64,000 nucleotides of DNA from Streptomyces ferrugineus (GCF_015160855.1 NZ_CP063373.1:1116001-1180000), one strand, 5' to 3'; counted from the stretch's first letter, positions 53,224 to 63,600 are shown. Notes: generated by a model not told the origin, from the sequence alone. Translations and numbers: made by a program.

Positions 53224-53741
53224 CACGGCTCCAGTCGAAAGGTGCGGGCATACCAGGGGGTCGGGCACGACTGTGAGGGAAGTTACCCGGCCGTACGAGG
53301 CGGGTCACGGGTGTGGCGGTGTGACCCTGACCGCAATTTTCTAAGCGCTTGCTTGGGCCCTGGCCGACAGGGACCCCTCGAGCAGGGAGTACCCCGGGAC
53401 AGGCGCGTGGAAAAGAAATGCGCGGGGACCGCCGCACCCCCGTATCCGGGGGGCGGGACGACGGCGGTCCCCGCGAGGGACGCGGGCCGGGTCAGGGCCA
53501 GGCTTGCGCGTCCGTGGCGTCCTTGGAGGTCCGGGAGCCGCTCCGGAGGTCCTTGGCGCCGTTCGGTGCCGGCCGGGGCGGGGAGCCGCTCCCGCCCTGC
53601 CGACACCCACCAATGTGCCGGACCCGTGTTAAGCGGGTGCTGCGTGAACGTGACGCGCTCGTACCAGTTCCGCGACGGTCCGAGCAGCCCCGGTCACCAC
53701 AAGTTCGCCGCGGACACCGCCAGTTCACCGCGGGTTCGCCG
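53224..53741. other. 518-base gap between thiolase and cystathionine synthase genes
   Basis: No gene is supported. The left end holds the thiolase promoter (minus strand); TTTTCTAAGCGCTTGCTTGG (53337-53356) contains the palindromic AAGCGCTT, which resembles a fatty-acid or TetR operator half. The middle contains the terminator at 53422-53474. The rest (53475-53741) is GC-rich without clear structure. Confidence 0.4.
53422..53474 (-). terminator. terminator downstream of the cystathionine synthase gene
   Basis: GCGGGGACCGCCG (53422-53434) pairs perfectly with CGGCGGTCCCCGC (53462-53474); the loop contains a second small stem (CACCCCC/GGGGGG). On the minus strand it is followed by GCATTTCTTTTCC, a T-rich tail. 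Confidence 0.82.
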
Positions 53742-55130
<1,389 letters not shown>

Positions 55131-55314
55131 CGTTGTCTCCGGATGCTGCAAAAGGTGTGGTCGTAGTGTTCCGCCAGCCTACGGCCCGGCGGCCCACGGG
55201 GCTGCGCCGAAGGTCGTTCCGAAGGTCGTTCACTCCCCGTTGGGATTGGGCCACGGTCCGTGCGGGGCAAGCAGTTGATGTAGGGCTACGGCTACGAGGA
55301 GGTGGCGGCGACGT

Positions 55315-56340
55315 ATGGCGAACATGTCGAGGGCGAGGGTGGCACGGCGGATCGCGGCGGGCGCCGCGTTCGGCGGAGGCGGCATCGGTCTGGCGGGCGC
55401 GGCGGCCGTGGGGCTGCTGCTCGCCGAGGTGCGGATGGCCAGGCGGCACGTGGGCAACGGCACCAACAACCATGTACCGAACGCCGACGGCCGCTACGGC
55501 CGCCACTACGAGACCCCCGCCGACCCGCCGCTGCGCCTGACGATGCTGGGTGACTCCACGGCGGCGGGGCAGGGTGTGCACCGGTCGGGGCAGACGCCGG
55601 GCGCGCTGCTGGCGTCGGGACTGGCGGCGGTGGCGGAACGGCCGGTGATCCTGCGCAATGTGGCCCTGCCGGGGGCGCGCTCGGACGACCTGGACCGGCA
55701 GGTGGCCCTCGTGCTCGGCGACCCCGCCGTGCCGCCCGACGTCTGCGTGATCATGATCGGCGCGAACGACGTCACGAACCGCATGCCGCCAACCCGCTCG
55801 GTCCGCCATCTGTCCTCGGCGGTACGCCGGCTGCGCACGGCCGGCGCGGAGGTGGTCGTCGGCACCTGCCCCGACCTGGGCACCATCGAACCGGTCCAGC
55901 AGCCGCTGCGCTGGCTGGCCCGCCGGGCCTCCCGGCAGCTGGCGGCCGCGCAGACGATCGGCGTCGTCGAGCAGGGCGGGCGCACGGTGTCCCTGGGCGA
56001 CCTGCTGGGCCCGGAGTTCGCGGCGAACCCGCGCGAGCTCTTCGGCCCCGACAACTACCACCCCTCCGCGGAGGGCTACGCCACGGCGGCCATGGCGGTC
56101 CTGCCGACGGTCTGCGCGGCCCTGGGCCTGTGGCCGGCGGAGGAGGAGCGCCCCGACGCCACCCGCCGCGAGGGCTTCCTGCCGGTCGCCCGCGCCGCGG
56201 CCGAGGCCGCCTCGGAGGCCGGCACCGAGGTCACGGCGGCGATGCCGACGGGCCCGAAGGGACCGTGGGCCCTGCTCAAGCGCCGCCGCCGGCGCCGGGT
56301 TCCGGAGCCGGACCCCACCGCGGCGACACCGTCGTCCTGA
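55315..56340 (+). CDS. membrane-anchored SGNH/GDSL hydrolase
   Basis: Protein of 341 residues. A hydrophobic N-terminal segment (about 12-38) acts as anchor or uncleaved signal. The SGNH blocks are LTMLGDSTAAGQG (nucleophile Ser, about 81), the Gly of block II near NVALPGARSDDL, IMIGANDVT (Asn, block III) and DNYHPSAEGYA (Asp and His, block V). It should be an esterase or lipase; the substrate is unknown. A Lys/Arg-rich tail (LKRRRRRRVPEP) closes the protein. GAGGAGG lies upstream of ATG 55315. Divergent from cbs. Confidence 0.9.
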   Translation: MANMSRARVARRIAAGAAFGGGGIGLAGAAAVGLLLAEVRMARRHVGNGTNNHVPNADGRYGRHYETPADPPLRLTMLGDSTAAGQGVHRSGQTPGALLASGLAAVAERPVILRNVALPGARSDDLDRQVALVLGDPAVPPDVCVIMIGANDVTNRMPPTRSVRHLSSAVRRLRTAGAEVVVGTCPDLGTIEPVQQPLRWLARRASRQLAAAQTIGVVEQGGRTVSLGDLLGPEFAANPRELFGPDNYHPSAEGYATAAMAVLPTVCAALGLWPAEEERPDATRREGFLPVARAAAEAASEAGTEVTAAMPTGPKGPWALLKRRRRRRVPEPDPTAATPSS

Positions 56341-56573
56341 AGGACACGTCCCGAGAGAGGCCCGGCGGTACGGCGGGAAGGTGCTGGGCGCGCGAGGGCC
56401 TGGGTGTGTGGGGCCGAGTGGGTGTGCCGTCGGTGGGGGCGTGGGCTTCGTGGAGGCGTTGTGGTGTAGCGGTGGGAAGGTCCTGGGCGCGCGAGGGTCC
56501 CGGTCCCGCGCGACCGAGCGGACGTGCCCCCGGAAGGGACGCGGCCCTCCTGGAGCCCCGCTCCCCGCGGAGG
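56341..56573. other. gap between SGNH and small membrane protein genes
   Basis: I see no gene here. Two copies of GGGAAGGTCCTGGGCGCGCGAGGG-like sequence (near 56376 and 56476, about 100 bases apart) form an imperfect direct repeat; the shared word is TGGGCGCGCGAGGG. Confidence 0.5.
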
Positions 56574-57014
56574 TCACTCCTCCCAGCGGTCCTCGTCCCT
56601 GTCCGGCCTGCGCCGCCAGCCGCGGAACAGGCCGGGGTTGGTGCGGGCCGCCTGGACGAGGTTGACACCGACGATGCCGAACCAGGAGACGAGCAGCCCC
56701 TTGAGGCCGGCGGTGCCGGCGCCGATCCCGGACAGCGGGATCGCCAGTACCAGGGAGACGATGCCGAAGCCGAAGCGGTCACCGAAGGAGTCCGTCGGCT
56801 TCGGCGAGCGCGCGCCCCGCGCCGCCACCATCTGCTGCTCGGCGAGCTGCCGCCGCATCCGGCGCTCGACCGCCCCGTCGATGCGCTGGTCGACCTTCTC
56901 CATGAACGAGTCGACCAGCGCGGACTCGTAGTCGTCGCCCAGTTCCCTGCGGGCCTGCAAGGTGGCGTTGAGTTCCTTCTTGAGCTCGGCGTCCCGCGCG
57001 TCCATTCCGGTCAT
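56574..57014 (-). CDS. small membrane protein of unknown function
   Basis: Protein of 146 residues. The first half is a charged helical region (DAELKKELNATLQARRELGDD, VDQRIDGAVERRMRRQLAE) and the second half has two hydrophobic segments (FGIVSLVLAIPLSGIGAGTAG, LLVSWFGIVGVNLVQAA) with a basic-acidic tail. Not recognised. TACCGT lies seven bases before ATG 57014, suggesting a leaderless mRNA; ATG 57005 is a possible alternative. Confidence 0.75.
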   Translation of the reverse strand: MTGMDARDAELKKELNATLQARRELGDDYESALVDSFMEKVDQRIDGAVERRMRRQLAEQQMVAARGARSPKPTDSFGDRFGFGIVSLVLAIPLSGIGAGTAGLKGLLVSWFGIVGVNLVQAARTNPGLFRGWRRRPDRDEDRWEE

Positions 57015-57099
57015 ATGTCCCACGGTAGGCAGCGGGGACGAAGGCCGCACTGGGGTTAGCCCCCCTGTTCCGCGGGGGGCACGCGGCAGGGCGGCGCCG

Positions 57100-58044
57100 T
57101 CACTTCACCAGGCCGTGCTCCCGGACGTACGCGTCCGCCACGTCCTCAGGGTCCTTCTTGTCCTTGTCGACCTGCCGGTTCAGCTCGGTGAGCTGGGCGG
57201 TGGTCAGGGTGTTGCCGAGGCGGGCGAGGGCTCTGCGGACGGTGGCGTCGGCCTTGCGGTCGGCGATGAGGGGCACCACGTGCTGGCCGGGGATGAGGTT
57301 CTTGGGGTCGCTCAGCACCACCCAGCCGTTGGCCTGGATGTCGGTGTCGGTGGTGAAGAGGTTCGCCACGTCCACGTCCCCCTTCTTCAGGGCGCCCTTG
57401 ACCAGCGGCCCGGAGGAGTCGAGGGACTTGAACTCCTTGAACTCCACGCCGTAGACGTCCTTGAGACCCACCGCGCCGACCTCCCGCTTCTTCACCTCCG
57501 GCGCCGCGCCGATGACCAGCTTGCCGTTCTGCTTCCTGAGGTCGGCGAGGGAGGCCAGGCCGTACTTCTCGGCCGTCTCCCGGGTGACGACGAAGGCGTC
57601 CGAGTCCTCGGCCCTCCCGTACGGCAGCACCTGGAGGCCGTTGGGCAGGGCCATGGTGAGGGCGTTCTGCATCTCGCCCTCCTCCGTCGCGGTCGCCTTG
57701 GGGGCGACGTAGTGCAGCAGGGCGCCCTGGTACTCCGGGAGCAGGTCGATGTCACCGCCCTTGAGGGCGGGGATGAGGATCTCGCGGGTGCCGAGGTTGG
57801 GGCGGACGGTCACCTTGACGCCGGCGTCCTGGAGCACGGCGGCGTAGAGGTACCCCAGGATCTGGTTCTCGGTGAAGTTGGCGGTGCCGATGGTGAGTCC
57901 GCCCTTGCTGGAGCCGCCGCCGGAGCCGGCGCTGCCTTGGCCGTCGAGGGAGGTGATGCCGCTGGAGCAGGCGGCGAGGGCGGGGACGGAGGCGGCCGCG
58001 AACAGGCCGCCGAGGAGTGTGCGTCGGTTCATCGGGAGGTTCAT
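57100..58044 (-). CDS. quaternary-amine-type ABC substrate-binding lipoprotein
   Basis: Protein of 314 residues with a lipoprotein signal (LLGGLFAAASVPALAAC, cysteine about residue 26). The mature part belongs to the OpuBC/OpuCC-type choline, betaine and carnitine-binding family: GLTIGTANFTENQILGYLYA, GDIDLLPEYQGALLHY and TTDTDIQANGWVVLSDPKNL. It captures a trimethylammonium-like compound outside the cell. The recently described ergothioneine importer EgtUV has a binding domain from this family, and a divergently transcribed lyase homologue here supports a betaine amino acid as cargo (inference). Last gene of the four-gene importer operon, ten bases after the second permease. Confidence 0.9.
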   Translation of the reverse strand: MNLPMNRRTLLGGLFAAASVPALAACSSGITSLDGQGSAGSGGGSSKGGLTIGTANFTENQILGYLYAAVLQDAGVKVTVRPNLGTREILIPALKGGDIDLLPEYQGALLHYVAPKATATEEGEMQNALTMALPNGLQVLPYGRAEDSDAFVVTRETAEKYGLASLADLRKQNGKLVIGAAPEVKKREVGAVGLKDVYGVEFKEFKSLDSSGPLVKGALKKGDVDVANLFTTDTDIQANGWVVLSDPKNLIPGQHVVPLIADRKADATVRRALARLGNTLTTAQLTELNRQVDKDKKDPEDVADAYVREHGLVK

Positions 58045-58054
58045 CGAAAGGTCC

Positions 58055-58717
58055 CTAGGCGGTGCGGTGGCGGAAGAGGAAGCGCTGGAGGCCGGACAGG
58101 GCCAGATCGAGGACGACGGCGACCGCGGCGACCAGCACCGCGCCGCCGAGTACCTGCACGAGGTCGCGCTGGGCGAGGCCGTCGAAGACGTAGCGGCCCA
58201 GGCCGCCGAAGGAGACGTACGCGGCGATGGTGGCCGTGGCCACGACCTGGATCAGCGCCAGCCGCAGGCCCGTCATGATCAGGGGGAGGGCGAGCGGCAG
58301 CTCCACCTGGAGCAGGACCTGGTGGCCGCGCATGCCCTGGCCGCGCGCCGCGTCCTTCACCTCCGGGGCGACGGCCGTCATCCCGGCGTAGGTGTTGGTG
58401 ACGATCGCCGGGACGGCGAGGGCGACCAGCGCGACGTAGACCGGGAGCATGGACAGTCCGCCGGCCAGGAAGACCAGCACGACCAGGCCGACGGTGGGCA
58501 GGGCGCGGCCGAAGGACGCGAGGTTGATCGCGACGAAGGCGCCCTTGCCGGTGTGGCCGATCAGCAGGCCGAGGGGGAGGCCGATCGCCGCCGCGATGAG
58601 GGTGGCGAGCAGGGAGTACTGGAGGTGTTCGGTGAGGCGGTGGGCGATGCCGTCGGAACCGGACCACTGCTCGCCGCTGACCAGCCATGCGCCGAGGTTC
58701 TCGAAGAGTTCGTACAT
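58055..58717 (-). CDS. ABC permease, OpuBB/OpuCB type
   Basis: Integral membrane subunit of 220 residues with five or six segments. The EAA-like loop is EVKDAARGQGMRGHQVLLQVELPLALPLIM, read here in two parts: VKDAARGQGMRG and ELPLALPLIMTG. It pairs with the other permease at 58719-59360 to form the channel. One base separates it from that gene (TGA-C-ATG), implying tight coupling. Confidence 0.92.
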   Translation of the reverse strand: MYELFENLGAWLVSGEQWSGSDGIAHRLTEHLQYSLLATLIAAAIGLPLGLLIGHTGKGAFVAINLASFGRALPTVGLVVLVFLAGGLSMLPVYVALVALAVPAIVTNTYAGMTAVAPEVKDAARGQGMRGHQVLLQVELPLALPLIMTGLRLALIQVVATATIAAYVSFGGLGRYVFDGLAQRDLVQVLGGAVLVAAVAVVLDLALSGLQRFLFRHRTA

Positions 58718-58718
58718 G

Positions 58719-59360
58719 TCAGGCTCGCCGCCTCCGCCAGGGTGTGAGTACGTACTGCAGGGCGACCAGAGCCGCGTCCGCGACCACGGCCAGGAGCAGG
58801 GTCAAGACCACTCCGGCGATCACCGGGGTCGGGAAGTTGCGCTGGAAGCCGTCGGTGAAGAGCTGGCCGAGGCCGCCGTCGCCGATGTAGGTCGCGACCG
58901 AGACCAGGGAGATGGACATGACCGTCGCGATCCGGACGCCGGCCATGATCACGGGGAGGGCGAGCGGGAACTCGACGGTGAGCAGGGTGCGCAGGGGCCT
59001 GGTGCCCATCGCCTTCGACGCCTCCTTCACCTTCACCGGCACCGAGTCCAGGCCCTCGACCGTGTTCCGCAGCAGGACGACCAGGGTGTAGATCGTCAGG
59101 CCGATGACGGTGGTGGTCCGGGTGAGGCCGGAGACCGGGAGCAGCAGGACGAAGATCGCGATCGACGGGATGGTGAACAGGACGTTCGAGAGGCCGAGCA
59201 GGAGGCCGCGCAGGGGGCGGATCCGGTGGGCGATCACCGCGAGGGGGAGGGAGATCAGAACGCCGAGGAGGACGGCGGTGAGCGCGGCCTGGAGGTGGGA
59301 GATCGTCAGGGCGGTGAGGTCGTCGGTGTGGTCGCCCATCCACGACCAGTCGATGGTCAT
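58719..59360 (-). CDS. ABC permease, OpuBB/OpuCB type
   Basis: Integral membrane subunit of 213 residues. The hydrophobic segments include LTAVLLGVLISLPLAVIAHR and IPSIAIFVLLLPVSG; the coupling loop is VKEASKAMGTRPLRTLL with VEFPLALPVIMAGVR. It is the second channel half. ATG 59360 overlaps the stop of the ATPase gene by four bases (ATGA), so the start is firm. Confidence 0.92.
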   Translation of the reverse strand: MTIDWSWMGDHTDDLTALTISHLQAALTAVLLGVLISLPLAVIAHRIRPLRGLLLGLSNVLFTIPSIAIFVLLLPVSGLTRTTTVIGLTIYTLVVLLRNTVEGLDSVPVKVKEASKAMGTRPLRTLLTVEFPLALPVIMAGVRIATVMSISLVSVATYIGDGGLGQLFTDGFQRNFPTPVIAGVVLTLLLAVVADAALVALQYVLTPWRRRRA

Positions 59361-60391
59361 GCGGTCACCCGGGCTTCCGTGTGCGCCTGGCCGGCGTGCT
59401 CGTGGATGTCGTCGCGGGAGGAGACGCCGGTGAGCGCGCCCGCCGCGTCCACGCGGGCTATCAGGCCGGTGGGGGAGGCGATCGACTCGTTGAGGGCCGA
59501 CAGGAGGGAATCGTTGTCGCGCAGTGGCCGTACGGGGATCTCGGCGTCCTTCGACGCCCAGTGCCGGGGCCTGTTCGCCTCGTCGAGCACGAGGCTCCAG
59601 GTGCCGCCCTCCGGCGCCGGGGCCTGCGGGACGTCCGCGAGGGTCCGCAGCGACAGCAGCTTCAGGCCGCGCTCGGCGCCGAGGAAGTCGGCCACGAAGT
59701 CGTCGGCGGGGCGGGCGAGGAGTTCGGCGGGCGGGGCGCACTGGACCAGGTGGCCGCCGGTGCGGAAGATCGCGATCTGGTCGCCGAGCCGTACGGCCTC
59801 GTCCACGTCGTGCGTGACGAAGACGATGGTCTTGCTCAACTCCTTCTGGAGTCTGAGCAGTTCGTCCTGGAGCTGGGTGCGCACCACGGGGTCGACCGCG
59901 CCGAACGGCTCGTCCATCAGCAGTACGGGCGGGTCGGCGGCGAGTGCGCGGGCCACGCCGACGCGCTGCTGCTGGCCGCCGGAGAGCTGGTGCGGGTAGC
60001 GGCGGCCGGTCTCGGCGGGCAGGCCCACGGTTTCGAGGAGCTCGGCCGCTTTCGTACGAGCCCTGCGGCGGCTCCAGCCGAGCAGCAGCGGCACGGTGGC
60101 GACGTTGTCGAGCACGGTGCGGTGCGGGAACAGGCCCGCCTGCTGGATGACGTATCCGATGGAGCGGCGCAGCTCGGCGGCGTCCTGGCGGATGACGTCC
60201 TTGCCGCCGACCCGGATGGTGCCGGAGGTCGGTTCCACCATCCGGTTGATCATCCGCAGGGTGGTCGTCTTGCCGCAACCGGAGGATCCGACCAGGACGG
60301 TCACGCCACCCTCCGGCATCTGGAGGGAGAGATCGTGGACTGCTGTCGTGCCGTTGGGGAAGCGCTTGTGGACCGCGTCGAACTGGATCAT
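59357..60391 (-). CDS. ABC ATPase with C-terminal CBS region, ProV/OpuCA type
   Basis: ATP-binding subunit of 344 residues. Walker A VGSSGCGKTTTLRMI (about 36), signature QLSGGQQQRVGVARALAADP (about 135), Walker B VLLMDEPFGAVDP and the switch His in VFVTHDVDEAV. The C-terminal 90 residues contain one CBS-like motif (ALNESIASPTGLIARVDAAGALTGVSSRDDIHEH), which in OpuA regulates by ionic strength. The first gene of the importer operon. It is divergent from the lyase homologue; a consensus TTGACA (60455-60450) about 60 bases upstream is a likely -35. Confidence 0.93.
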   Translation of the reverse strand: MIQFDAVHKRFPNGTTAVHDLSLQMPEGGVTVLVGSSGCGKTTTLRMINRMVEPTSGTIRVGGKDVIRQDAAELRRSIGYVIQQAGLFPHRTVLDNVATVPLLLGWSRRRARTKAAELLETVGLPAETGRRYPHQLSGGQQQRVGVARALAADPPVLLMDEPFGAVDPVVRTQLQDELLRLQKELSKTIVFVTHDVDEAVRLGDQIAIFRTGGHLVQCAPPAELLARPADDFVADFLGAERGLKLLSLRTLADVPQAPAPEGGTWSLVLDEANRPRHWASKDAEIPVRPLRDNDSLLSALNESIASPTGLIARVDAAGALTGVSSRDDIHEHAGQAHTEARVTA

Positions 60392-60532
60392 GAGATGTCC
60401 CTTGCCCGGCTGTATAACGTCATGCAGAGTTCTTGGTAGCTGAATAGGTTGTCAACGGGTTGGTGTAAATCCGGAGTAACAGCTGACTGAAGAGCGAGAT
60501 CGGATGTCCGAGTTGAGGGGAGTTGGGGCTTG
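60392..60532. promoter_or_regulatory. shared control region of importer and lyase operons
   Basis: This 141-base gap serves both directions. On the minus strand TTGACA (60455-60450) is a good -35. The centre contains GTTGTCAAC (60448-60456) and TAGGTT (60445-60450), a possible plus-strand -10. The RpiR protein encoded at 62047 is the natural candidate to bind here. It is AT-richer than its surroundings. Confidence 0.5.
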
Positions 60533-62050
60533 ATGTCGTCTCGGATCGTGGACATCCCCGGTGTCGTGTCCTCCGGGCACACCGGTCTGGTCGTCCTCGA
60601 CGGGATCGGGCTCGGCGTCGAGGACGTCGCCCGCCTCGCCGACGGGACCGCGCGGCCGGTCCCCGCGACCGACGCGATGAAACGCGCCGAGGAGTCCTGG
60701 GACGCGGCCCGGCTCATCGCCGCGACCGGCCGCGTCTACGGCCGCTCCACCGGCGTCGGCGCCAACCGGAACGAGGACGTGCCCACCCACGCCGCCGCCG
60801 AGCACGGCCTGCGCCTGCTGCGCAGCCACGCCGGTGCCATCGGCGAGGAACTGCCCGCCCGGCAGGTCAGGGCCATGCTCGCGGTACGCGCCAACCAGCT
60901 GCTCGCGGGCGGGGCCGGCCTGCGCCCCACCGTCATCACCGCGCTGTGCGAGGCCCTGGAGAGCGGCGCCCATCCGGTCGTGAACGAGTTCGGCTCGGTC
61001 GGCACCGGAGACCTCGCGGCCCTGGCCCAGACCGGCCTCGCGCTGGCCGGCGAGCACCCCTGGCGTGGCTCCGGGGCGCCCGAACCGCAGCCGCTCGACA
61101 ACAACGACGCCCTCGCGTTCATCAGCAGCAACGCCCTCACCCTCGGCCAGGCCGCCCTGGCCCTGCACGAACTGCGCGGCCTCATCGCCGCCACCCAGGT
61201 CGTCGCCGCCCTGTCGCTGCTCGCGGTCGACGGCTCCCACGAGGCGTACGCCGCCCCCGTGCACACCGCCCGGCCGCACCGGGGCAGCACCGAGGTGGCC
61301 CGCCGGATGCGGGAGCTGATCGGCGCCGAGGACCGGCCCACCCCGCCGCTCGGCCGGATCCAGGACCCGTACGGCTTCCGCTGTCTGCCCCAGATCCACG
61401 GCCCCGCGCACGACGCCGCCGACGCCCTGGGGGAGGTGCTCGCGGTCGAGATCAACGCCGCCGCCGAGAACCCCCTGATCTCCCCCGAGGACATGGCCGC
61501 CTACCACCACGGCGGCTTCTACCAGGCCCAACTCGCCCTCGCCCTGGACCACTTCCGGCTGGCGCTGACCCAGGTGGCCCGGCTGTCGACCTCCCGACTG
61601 TCCACCCTGAACGAGCCCGCCTACACCCGTCTGCGGCCCTTCCTCGCCGACCAGGAGGCCGCCTCGTCCGGCGTGATGATCCTGGAGTACGCCGCCGGAG
61701 CCGCCCTCGGCGATCTGCGGGCCTTCTCCGCCCCCGCCTCGCTCGGCCACGCTGTACTCTCCCGGGGCGTGGAGGAGCAGGCCAGCTTCGCCTCGCTCGC
61801 CGCGCGGCAGACACTGCGCGCGTGCGGCGCGTACCGTCTCGTCGTCGGCTGCGAACTCGTCGCCGCCGTACGGGCGTTGCGCCAGCGCGGCCTCAGGCCC
61901 GACCCTGGGCTTCCGGTCGGCCGGGCGCTTTCGCTGGCGGAGTCGGTGCTCGACGACGACCCGGCCGACCGCCCGCTCACCGACGACGTGACCGCGGCGG
62001 CGGCACTGCTGGACCGGTTCACGGAGATCTGGAGGGGGAGCGCGGCATGA
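60533..62050 (+). CDS. aromatic-amino-acid-lyase homologue lacking the MIO triad
   Basis: Protein of 505 residues of the histidine/phenylalanine ammonia-lyase family. Family residues are present: Y69 in VYGRSTGVG, H99 in RSHAGAIGEELP, QDPYGFRCLPQ (Gln, Tyr, Arg), AAAENPLI, GGFYQAQ and the Glu in VEEQASF. However, at the place where true lyases carry GSVGASGDLAPL this protein has GSVGTGDLAAL (G157-T158-G159-D160): the Ala-Ser-Gly that cyclises into the MIO cofactor is lost and one residue is missing. Ergothionase is a known MIO-independent member that eliminates trimethylamine from ergothioneine. The divergent betaine-type importer makes a similar betaine elimination plausible. A plain hutH label would be misleading. 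The stop overlaps the RpiR gene (ATGA). Confidence 0.85.
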   Translation: MSSRIVDIPGVVSSGHTGLVVLDGIGLGVEDVARLADGTARPVPATDAMKRAEESWDAARLIAATGRVYGRSTGVGANRNEDVPTHAAAEHGLRLLRSHAGAIGEELPARQVRAMLAVRANQLLAGGAGLRPTVITALCEALESGAHPVVNEFGSVGTGDLAALAQTGLALAGEHPWRGSGAPEPQPLDNNDALAFISSNALTLGQAALALHELRGLIAATQVVAALSLLAVDGSHEAYAAPVHTARPHRGSTEVARRMRELIGAEDRPTPPLGRIQDPYGFRCLPQIHGPAHDAADALGEVLAVEINAAAENPLISPEDMAAYHHGGFYQAQLALALDHFRLALTQVARLSTSRLSTLNEPAYTRLRPFLADQEAASSGVMILEYAAGAALGDLRAFSAPASLGHAVLSRGVEEQASFASLAARQTLRACGAYRLVVGCELVAAVRALRQRGLRPDPGLPVGRALSLAESVLDDDPADRPLTDDVTAAAALLDRFTEIWRGSAA

Positions 62051-62907
62051 GCGCGGACAGGAACACGGGCGGGACGGACAGCCCCGCCGCGCGACTTCAG
62101 GCGCTCTTCGAGGGGCACCGGCTGACGCCGACCCAGCGGCGTATCGCGCACAGCATGGTGCGCCGGGCCGCCGACGTGCCGTTCCTGTCCAGCGTCGAGC
62201 TGGCCGAGCTGGCCGGGGTCAGCCAGCCGTCCGTGACCCGCTTCGCCGTCGCCCTCGGCTTCGACGGCTACCCGGCGCTGCGCAGGCACCTGCGCGAGGT
62301 CGCGCCCGTCGAGCCCGCGGCGGACACCGGCTCGTACAACGAGTACCAGCAGGCCGTCGAGGCCGAGATCGAGAACCTGCGGCATCTGGCGGAGGTGCTG
62401 GCCGACCCGCGCCCGGTGCAGAAGGCCGGCCGCCTGCTCGCGGCCTCCCGCCCGCTGCCCGTGCTCGGCCTGCGCGCGGCGGCCTCCCAGGCGTACGGCT
62501 TCTCGTACTTCGCCGCCAAGGTCCACCCGGACGTACGGCTGCTGCACGAGGGCGGCACGATGATCCACGACCGTATCGACGCCGCCGTACGGGCCGGCGC
62601 GACGACCCTGCTCTGCTTCGCGCTGCCCCGGCATCCGCGCGAGGTCGTGGACACCCTCTCCTACGCCAAGGAGTCCGGGCTGACCGTGGTGACCGTGGCC
62701 GACTCCGCGTTCGCGCCGGTCGCCAAGGTCTCCGACCTGCTGCTGCCCGCCGCCGTCGGCACCGGCCTCGCCTTCGACACGGCCTGCGCGCCGATGCTGC
62801 TGGGCCGGGTCCTGCTGGAGGCCATGTGCGACGACCTGCCGGACGCGCAGGCGCGGCTGGAGGAGTTCGACGCGCGGGCGGCGGCGCGGGGGCTGTTCGT
62901 CGAGTGA
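62047..62907 (+). CDS. RpiR/MurR-family regulator with SIS domain
   Basis: Regulator of 286 residues. The N-terminal helix-turn-helix (about 15-85) reads LTPTQRRIAHSMVRRAADVPFL, SVELAELAGVSQPSVTRFAVALGF. The C-terminal SIS domain (about 125-255) has LGLRAAASQAYGFSYFAAKVHPDV and LLCFALPRHPREVVD; SIS domains usually sense phosphosugars, though relatives here may sense other anionic metabolites. It overlaps the lyase homologue by four bases and probably controls that gene and the divergent importer. Confidence 0.92.
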   Translation: MSADRNTGGTDSPAARLQALFEGHRLTPTQRRIAHSMVRRAADVPFLSSVELAELAGVSQPSVTRFAVALGFDGYPALRRHLREVAPVEPAADTGSYNEYQQAVEAEIENLRHLAEVLADPRPVQKAGRLLAASRPLPVLGLRAAASQAYGFSYFAAKVHPDVRLLHEGGTMIHDRIDAAVRAGATTLLCFALPRHPREVVDTLSYAKESGLTVVTVADSAFAPVAKVSDLLLPAAVGTGLAFDTACAPMLLGRVLLEAMCDDLPDAQARLEEFDARAAARGLFVE

Positions 62908-63003
62908 GTTTCTGAGGGCGAGCGGGTTCTTAAGACTCGTCTCACGTTCGGTGGCTAGCGTGCGCGCACAGCAACTGGACAGATCGCAGACGGGAGGCTG
63001 GAC

Positions 63004-63591
63004 GTGGCACGCGGTGGAGGACAGGGGCTGGCTCGGGTGGCCGTCGTCGTACGGGCCGGGGCGGCGCCGCTGTGGTGGCTCGGGGTGTTCGCGGCGGGCA
63101 TCGGTGCGCTGGCGCCGGGGCTGACCGGCCGCAGGATCGGCGTCCTGGCCGGCGCCGCGCTGTTCATCGTCGCCGCGGCCGTGGTCGCGTACCTCCGCCG
63201 CAGGCGGTACACCGCCCTGATCGGCTCGGCCGCCCGCGCCGGCAAGCACGATGTGCTCCAGGACCGTGCCGTCGCCGTCCGCAACTGGCGCCGGGGTCAC
63301 CGCTGGTGGCTGCTGCTGTCGTTCCTCGCCGCCCTGGGCAGCGCGTTCGCGGTGCCGGCGGCCGGCGGGATGCTGCTGGCCGGATGCGGGGCGGGGCTCG
63401 GGCTCAAGGCGGCGTGGCTCGGGCGGCGGGAGCGGGCCGACGGTGTCCTGCTGTGGGTGCGGGTCGACTGGCTCGACGGCCGGGGTGGCCGCCCGGCGGG
63501 CAAGGCCGTGAAGGCCTACCGCAGTACCGGCATCGCCGCGGGCGACGCGGCCCCGGGCGGGGCCCGCCGTCGCACCGCGGCGCTGGTGTAG
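63004..63591 (+). CDS. small multi-pass membrane protein
   Basis: Protein of 195 residues with four hydrophobic segments between about 20 and 135 (PLWWLGVFAAGIGALAPGL, GVLAGAALFIVAAAVVAYL, WWLLLSFLAALGSAFAVPA, GGMLLAGCGAGLGLKAAWL), basic loops and a soluble tail (LLWVRVDWLDGRGGRPAGKA). Not recognised as a named family. GTG 63004 follows GGGAGG at about six bases. Convergent with the Roadblock gene, nine bases between stops. Confidence 0.78.
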   Translation: MARGGGQGLARVAVVVRAGAAPLWWLGVFAAGIGALAPGLTGRRIGVLAGAALFIVAAAVVAYLRRRRYTALIGSAARAGKHDVLQDRAVAVRNWRRGHRWWLLLSFLAALGSAFAVPAAGGMLLAGCGAGLGLKAAWLGRRERADGVLLWVRVDWLDGRGGRPAGKAVKAYRSTGIAAGDAAPGGARRRTAALV

Positions 63592-63600
63592 CCGGGCGGG

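Noticed and set aside
60533..62050. Standard histidine ammonia-lyase (hutH)
   Set aside because: The Ala-Ser-Gly motif needed for the MIO cofactor is replaced by a shorter Thr-Gly, and no other hut gene is nearby.
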